A DNA stretch of 64,000 nt from Phocaeicola_A sp036804505 (GTDB lineage Bacteria; Bacteroidota; Bacteroidia; Bacteroidales; Bacteroidaceae), in NCBI GenBank assembly GCA_036804505.1, contig DAIRSI010000023.1:1-64000 (forward strand). The letters are read 5' to 3'. Below the pieces are notes generated by a model. It was not told where the DNA came from and ran no database searches. It was given only the letters and a program-made list of their open reading frames with translations. A program made the position numbers and the translations under genes. Below, one piece after another: positions 61,311 to 64,000 of this stretch. Every line of letters begins with the position of its first letter. The first letter of the stretch is position 1.

Positions 61311-61335
61311 GGATGAGGACCTAAAGTCCTCACCC
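61311..61335 (-). terminator. terminator of the uxuA-uxuB operon
   Basis: GGATGAGGAC (61311-61320) pairs with GTCCTCACCC (61326-61335) with one mismatch around a CTAAA loop. On the minus strand it is followed by a T/A-rich tail. It lies 8 bp after the uxuB stop. Confidence 0.65.
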
Positions 61336-61343
61336 TTTAAAAA

Positions 61344-62930
61344 TTATCTTGCGCTTACATACTTATGTAAAGTACTTCTAATCGCACCTGTCCCGGAATA
61401 CAGTTCCTTAACCATGCCCTCGATCTGCTCACCAAGGCCAATCTCATAAAGATCAACTCCAAACACATCTTTACGGCTATATAGTTGCTTCAAACAGGAG
61501 AAACTCTGATCAGGCTTACCTAATTCCAGAGGTTTTACAATAGCTTGAAGCTCTGCCAACATTGGGTCAGGAGAAGGCTCAAATGGCTTTCCATTATCAT
61601 CAAGTCCTTTCAGATAACGTGCATAACCGGCCAATGTAAGCGGAATGAGCACTAGATTACTCTTATCCAGTCCGCGAGCCACATACTTCTTTAATGTCTC
61701 TCCGAAACGAATAGGAAGTTTCTGGGAAGTATCCATAGCAATACGCTGAGGTGCATCAGGCATAAAAGGATTTGGCAAACGACGGTTGATAACTGCGCCA
61801 ATGAATTCATATGGATTCAGAACCCCTGGATCTGTTACTACGGGCATAGCCTCCATATATCCTATTTTTTGGATAAAAGCACGAATATCATCATCCGCCA
61901 TTTCTGCAGAAATCAGTGTATATCCCAGCATGCATCCATAAATACTCATGGCTGTGTGAAGTGGGTTCAGACAAGTAGTAACTTTCATCGTCTCTACCTT
62001 ATCCACAGTTTCTCTCGTAGTATACAAAGCTCCACCCAAATCAAGAGGCGGACGACCGTTTGTGTAATTGTCTTCTATAACCAAATACTGTACCTCTTCT
62101 GAATTTACAAAAGGAGCTGTGAATGTGTGCTTCTCCGTTTCAATATAATTATTGTCTTCAAAACCATCAGCGGCAAGCATTTCTTTCACTTTCTCGTGTG
62201 GACGAGGGGTAATCTTATCAATCATTGACCAAGGGAATGTCACCTTTTTCTCATTCTTGAGATAATTAAGGAAAGCCTCCGGTACCAATCCATCTCTCAC
62301 CCAACGTTCGGCATAGCCAAAGACTCCGGCCTTTACCTTATCTCCATTGTGAGAGCAGTTGTCCATGCTCTGAACAGTAAGTGGCAGTTCACCTGCCTGA
62401 AAACGCTCATAAAGCAAAGCAGTAACCTTACCCATAGCAAATAAAGGATTTAGCCCGCGTGCCAAGTCTGCCTCGTTGAAAGTATAACCCTTTTCAGTAA
62501 TGGTGAAAGAAATCATCTGAAGTGAAGGATTGCGGAAAATTTCAATCAGACGTGTCCAATCATCAAACTGAGGATCAGCCTTCAGTGCCTCAGTAACTGA
62601 TGCTATAACTTTCTTTTCGATAGTACCTGTAGATTGCAGGCTAACCAGTAGTGAAAGATTATTATAAGGTGCATAAGCCTTGTCGATAACTTCATAATCG
62701 AAAGTCTCAGCCACGATCACACCACGGTCATACTTACCGGTATTAAGTGCATCATTAAGAATTGCAGCAGGAAAAGCACGAAAAATGTTTCCACCGCCAA
62801 AGTGAACCCATGTAGGTTCATTGTGTGTTCTGCGACGAACAGCTTCTATATCAAACTTGGGGAGCTGATAACCTTTTGCCTCCCATTCACCGGCATCAAA
62901 ACTACCGGAAAATATATCATTCAGTTTCAT
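61344..62930 (-). CDS. uxuB: mannitol-dehydrogenase-family oxidoreductase, probable fructuronate reductase UxuB
   Basis: 528 aa. The long-chain polyol dehydrogenase fold has an N-terminal nucleotide-binding region (THNEPTWVHFGGGNIFRAFPA) and the family catalytic motif K-x5-N-x2-H in KVTTCLNPLHTAMS. QSMDNCSHNGDKV and FPWSMIDKITPRP are further landmarks. With uxuA 27 bp upstream in the same direction, the expected reaction is NADH-linked interconversion of D-fructuronate and D-mannonate, in glucuronate degradation. It is somewhat longer than E. coli UxuB (486 aa). Tagaturonate reductase activity is a less likely alternative. Confidence 0.87.
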   Translation of the reverse strand: MKLNDIFSGSFDAGEWEAKGYQLPKFDIEAVRRRTHNEPTWVHFGGGNIFRAFPAAILNDALNTGKYDRGVIVAETFDYEVIDKAYAPYNNLSLLVSLQSTGTIEKKVIASVTEALKADPQFDDWTRLIEIFRNPSLQMISFTITEKGYTFNEADLARGLNPLFAMGKVTALLYERFQAGELPLTVQSMDNCSHNGDKVKAGVFGYAERWVRDGLVPEAFLNYLKNEKKVTFPWSMIDKITPRPHEKVKEMLAADGFEDNNYIETEKHTFTAPFVNSEEVQYLVIEDNYTNGRPPLDLGGALYTTRETVDKVETMKVTTCLNPLHTAMSIYGCMLGYTLISAEMADDDIRAFIQKIGYMEAMPVVTDPGVLNPYEFIGAVINRRLPNPFMPDAPQRIAMDTSQKLPIRFGETLKKYVARGLDKSNLVLIPLTLAGYARYLKGLDDNGKPFEPSPDPMLAELQAIVKPLELGKPDQSFSCLKQLYSRKDVFGVDLYEIGLGEQIEGMVKELYSGTGAIRSTLHKYVSAR

Positions 62931-62957
62931 AATCTATTTAGACTTTACTCTTTGTTA

Positions 62958-64000
62958 TTAATCAAAGAACCCGGGTTGTTTATATTCAATACCTAATTCA
63001 CGGTCAACAGTAGCAAGAATACCTTGCACCTGACCTAATGCAAACATACGCCCAAGGAATGAGTAGCCTGCATTATAGCCCTTATCTTCATCATCAAGCA
63101 TTGTCATACCATGATCGACACGCATCGGCAAGTTCGGATTTTCCTTTTCGAAGATGCGCGCCAACTCGATAATGTCAGCACGTCCACCTAAATGGCTGGC
63201 CTCCGTAAAGTTACCATTAGGGAAAATATGGCATGAGCGCAGATGTACAAAATGAGTTCTTGGAGCAAATTTCTTGGCCATCTCCACCACATTATTATAT
63301 GCACCGGCTGAAAGACTTCCGGCACAGAACGTAAGACCGTTGTGTTTATTAGGAACCGCATTGAGGAACCACTCGATATCTTCTGCCGTACGTACGATAC
63401 GTGGCAAGCCAAGCACCTCGATAGGTGGATCATCCGGATGCACACACATATTCATATTACATTCTTCACAAGTAGGCATGATAGCCTCGAGGAAGTATTT
63501 CATATTTGCGCGAAGCTTGTCTTTGTCAATGCCCTTGTAAAGGTCAAGGAACTTACGGAATTTCTCAATAGGCTCTTTGTCGCCTTCCTTAAAGTTCCCG
63601 CTGACAAATCCCTGAGTCTTAATGACGATGTTTTCTACCAGCGCATGATCTTTCTCGGGTGTCATAGTCTTAGCCAGTTCATCGCATTCTGCCAATACAT
63701 TTCTTCCTTCACCTACACCGGCAGGAAATTTAAAGTTAGCCCATTCATTGCGTGCATTTTCACGCTTCAAAATGTAGATATCGAAATAAGCAAATTCTGC
63801 GTAATTAAAATATAGGTTGCTGGAACCATTTGGGTTCAAATGCAACAAGTCGGTACGTGCCCAATCAAGCACGGGCATGAAATTATAGCAAATAGTGTGA
63901 ATACCCTCCGCTGAAAGGTTGCGCAAACTCTTCTTGTAGATTTCAATCTGCTCATCCCGGTCAGGACCCGCGTACTTGATTGTCTCTGTCACGGGAAGTG
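62958..64000 (-). CDS. uxuA: mannonate dehydratase UxuA (5' end beyond the window)
   Basis: The reading frame stays open to the right edge, so only the last 346 or so codons of a roughly 390-residue enzyme are present; an in-frame GTG at 63992 is internal, not the start. UxuA dehydrates D-mannonate to 2-keto-3-deoxygluconate in hexuronate catabolism. Conserved parts are ICYNFMPVLDWARTDL, the metal-site segment MCVHPDDPPIEVLGLPRIVRT, LTFCAGSLSAG, FVHLRSCHIFPNGNFTEASHL and the final MRVDHGMTMLDDE. It lies 27 bp before uxuB, so the two form an operon. Confidence 0.94.
   Translation of the reverse strand, partial: LPVTETIKYAGPDRDEQIEIYKKSLRNLSAEGIHTICYNFMPVLDWARTDLLHLNPNGSSNLYFNYAEFAYFDIYILKRENARNEWANFKFPAGVGEGRNVLAECDELAKTMTPEKDHALVENIVIKTQGFVSGNFKEGDKEPIEKFRKFLDLYKGIDKDKLRANMKYFLEAIMPTCEECNMNMCVHPDDPPIEVLGLPRIVRTAEDIEWFLNAVPNKHNGLTFCAGSLSAGAYNNVVEMAKKFAPRTHFVHLRSCHIFPNGNFTEASHLGGRADIIELARIFEKENPNLPMRVDHGMTMLDDEDKGYNAGYSFLGRMFALGQVQGILATVDRELGIEYKQPGFFD

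Noticed and set aside
1..64000. tRNA, rRNA, riboswitch or phage genes
   Set aside because: I looked for tRNA-like cloverleafs ending in CCA, rRNA stretches and integrase or transposase motifs and recognised none; a tRNAscan or Rfam search could still find a small RNA.

Overview
The window looks like chromosomal DNA of a human-gut Bacteroides-type organism (Bacteroidales). The evidence is two polysaccharide utilisation loci (PULs) with SusC/SusD pairs, an ECF sigma/FecR anti-sigma pair, promoter -7 boxes of the Bacteroides type TAnnTTTG, many signal peptides and lipoboxes, a GldH lipoprotein, and the purine-cyclohydrolase/mreBCD/mrdA/rodA cluster. I saw no rRNA, tRNA, CRISPR, phage or transposase gene.

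Layout. 0-0.8 kb: a secreted alpha/beta hydrolase that stops early. 0.9-7.4 kb (minus): a complete RND multidrug efflux operon (TetR, TolC, MFP, RND pump, PG0541-like protein). 7.6-9.9 kb: malic enzyme fused to a phosphotransacetylase-like domain. 10-11.8 kb (minus): two overlapping AraC-family paralogues. 12-15.6 kb: MATE transporter, then a DUF3737 beta-helix protein coupled to a MalY/PatB C-S lyase. 15.8-21.3 kb: a 57-residue membrane peptide, NADP glutamate dehydrogenase, and a secreted M28/M3 peptidase pair. 21.35-21.97 kb: a gene-free element with 53-bp perfect terminal inverted repeats and a central palindromic 22-bp repeat array. It is the least explained structure in the window.

22-32.3 kb is PUL 1: GH123-like hexosaminidase, ECF sigma, FecR anti-sigma, STN-containing SusC, SusD and a Ser-type sulfatase. 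This set points to sulfated, GalNAc-bearing host glycans. A GH51 arabinofuranosidase converges on it. 34.5-37.2 kb holds a G+C-rich calcium-type P-type ATPase, followed by a 624-bp non-coding region with 41-bp tandem repeats and a 173-bp imperfect palindrome. 37.8-50.9 kb is PUL 2, for starch or maltodextrin. SusC, SusD, SusE-like and GH13 genes run leftward; LacI regulator, SLC45-like MFS transporter and GH65 maltose phosphorylase run rightward. A perfect 14-bp LacI-type operator lies between the two halves. Outer-membrane capture, surface hydrolysis, inner-membrane uptake and phosphorolysis are therefore all encoded together.

51-54.8 kb is a housekeeping operon (metF, holB, ricT-like, gldH). 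Its 3' end overlaps the convergent cell-shape operon (single-domain IMP cyclohydrolase, mreB, mreC, mreD, mrdA, rodA; 54.7-61.1 kb). The right end carries uxuB and the 3' part of uxuA for hexuronate catabolism; uxuA runs off the window.
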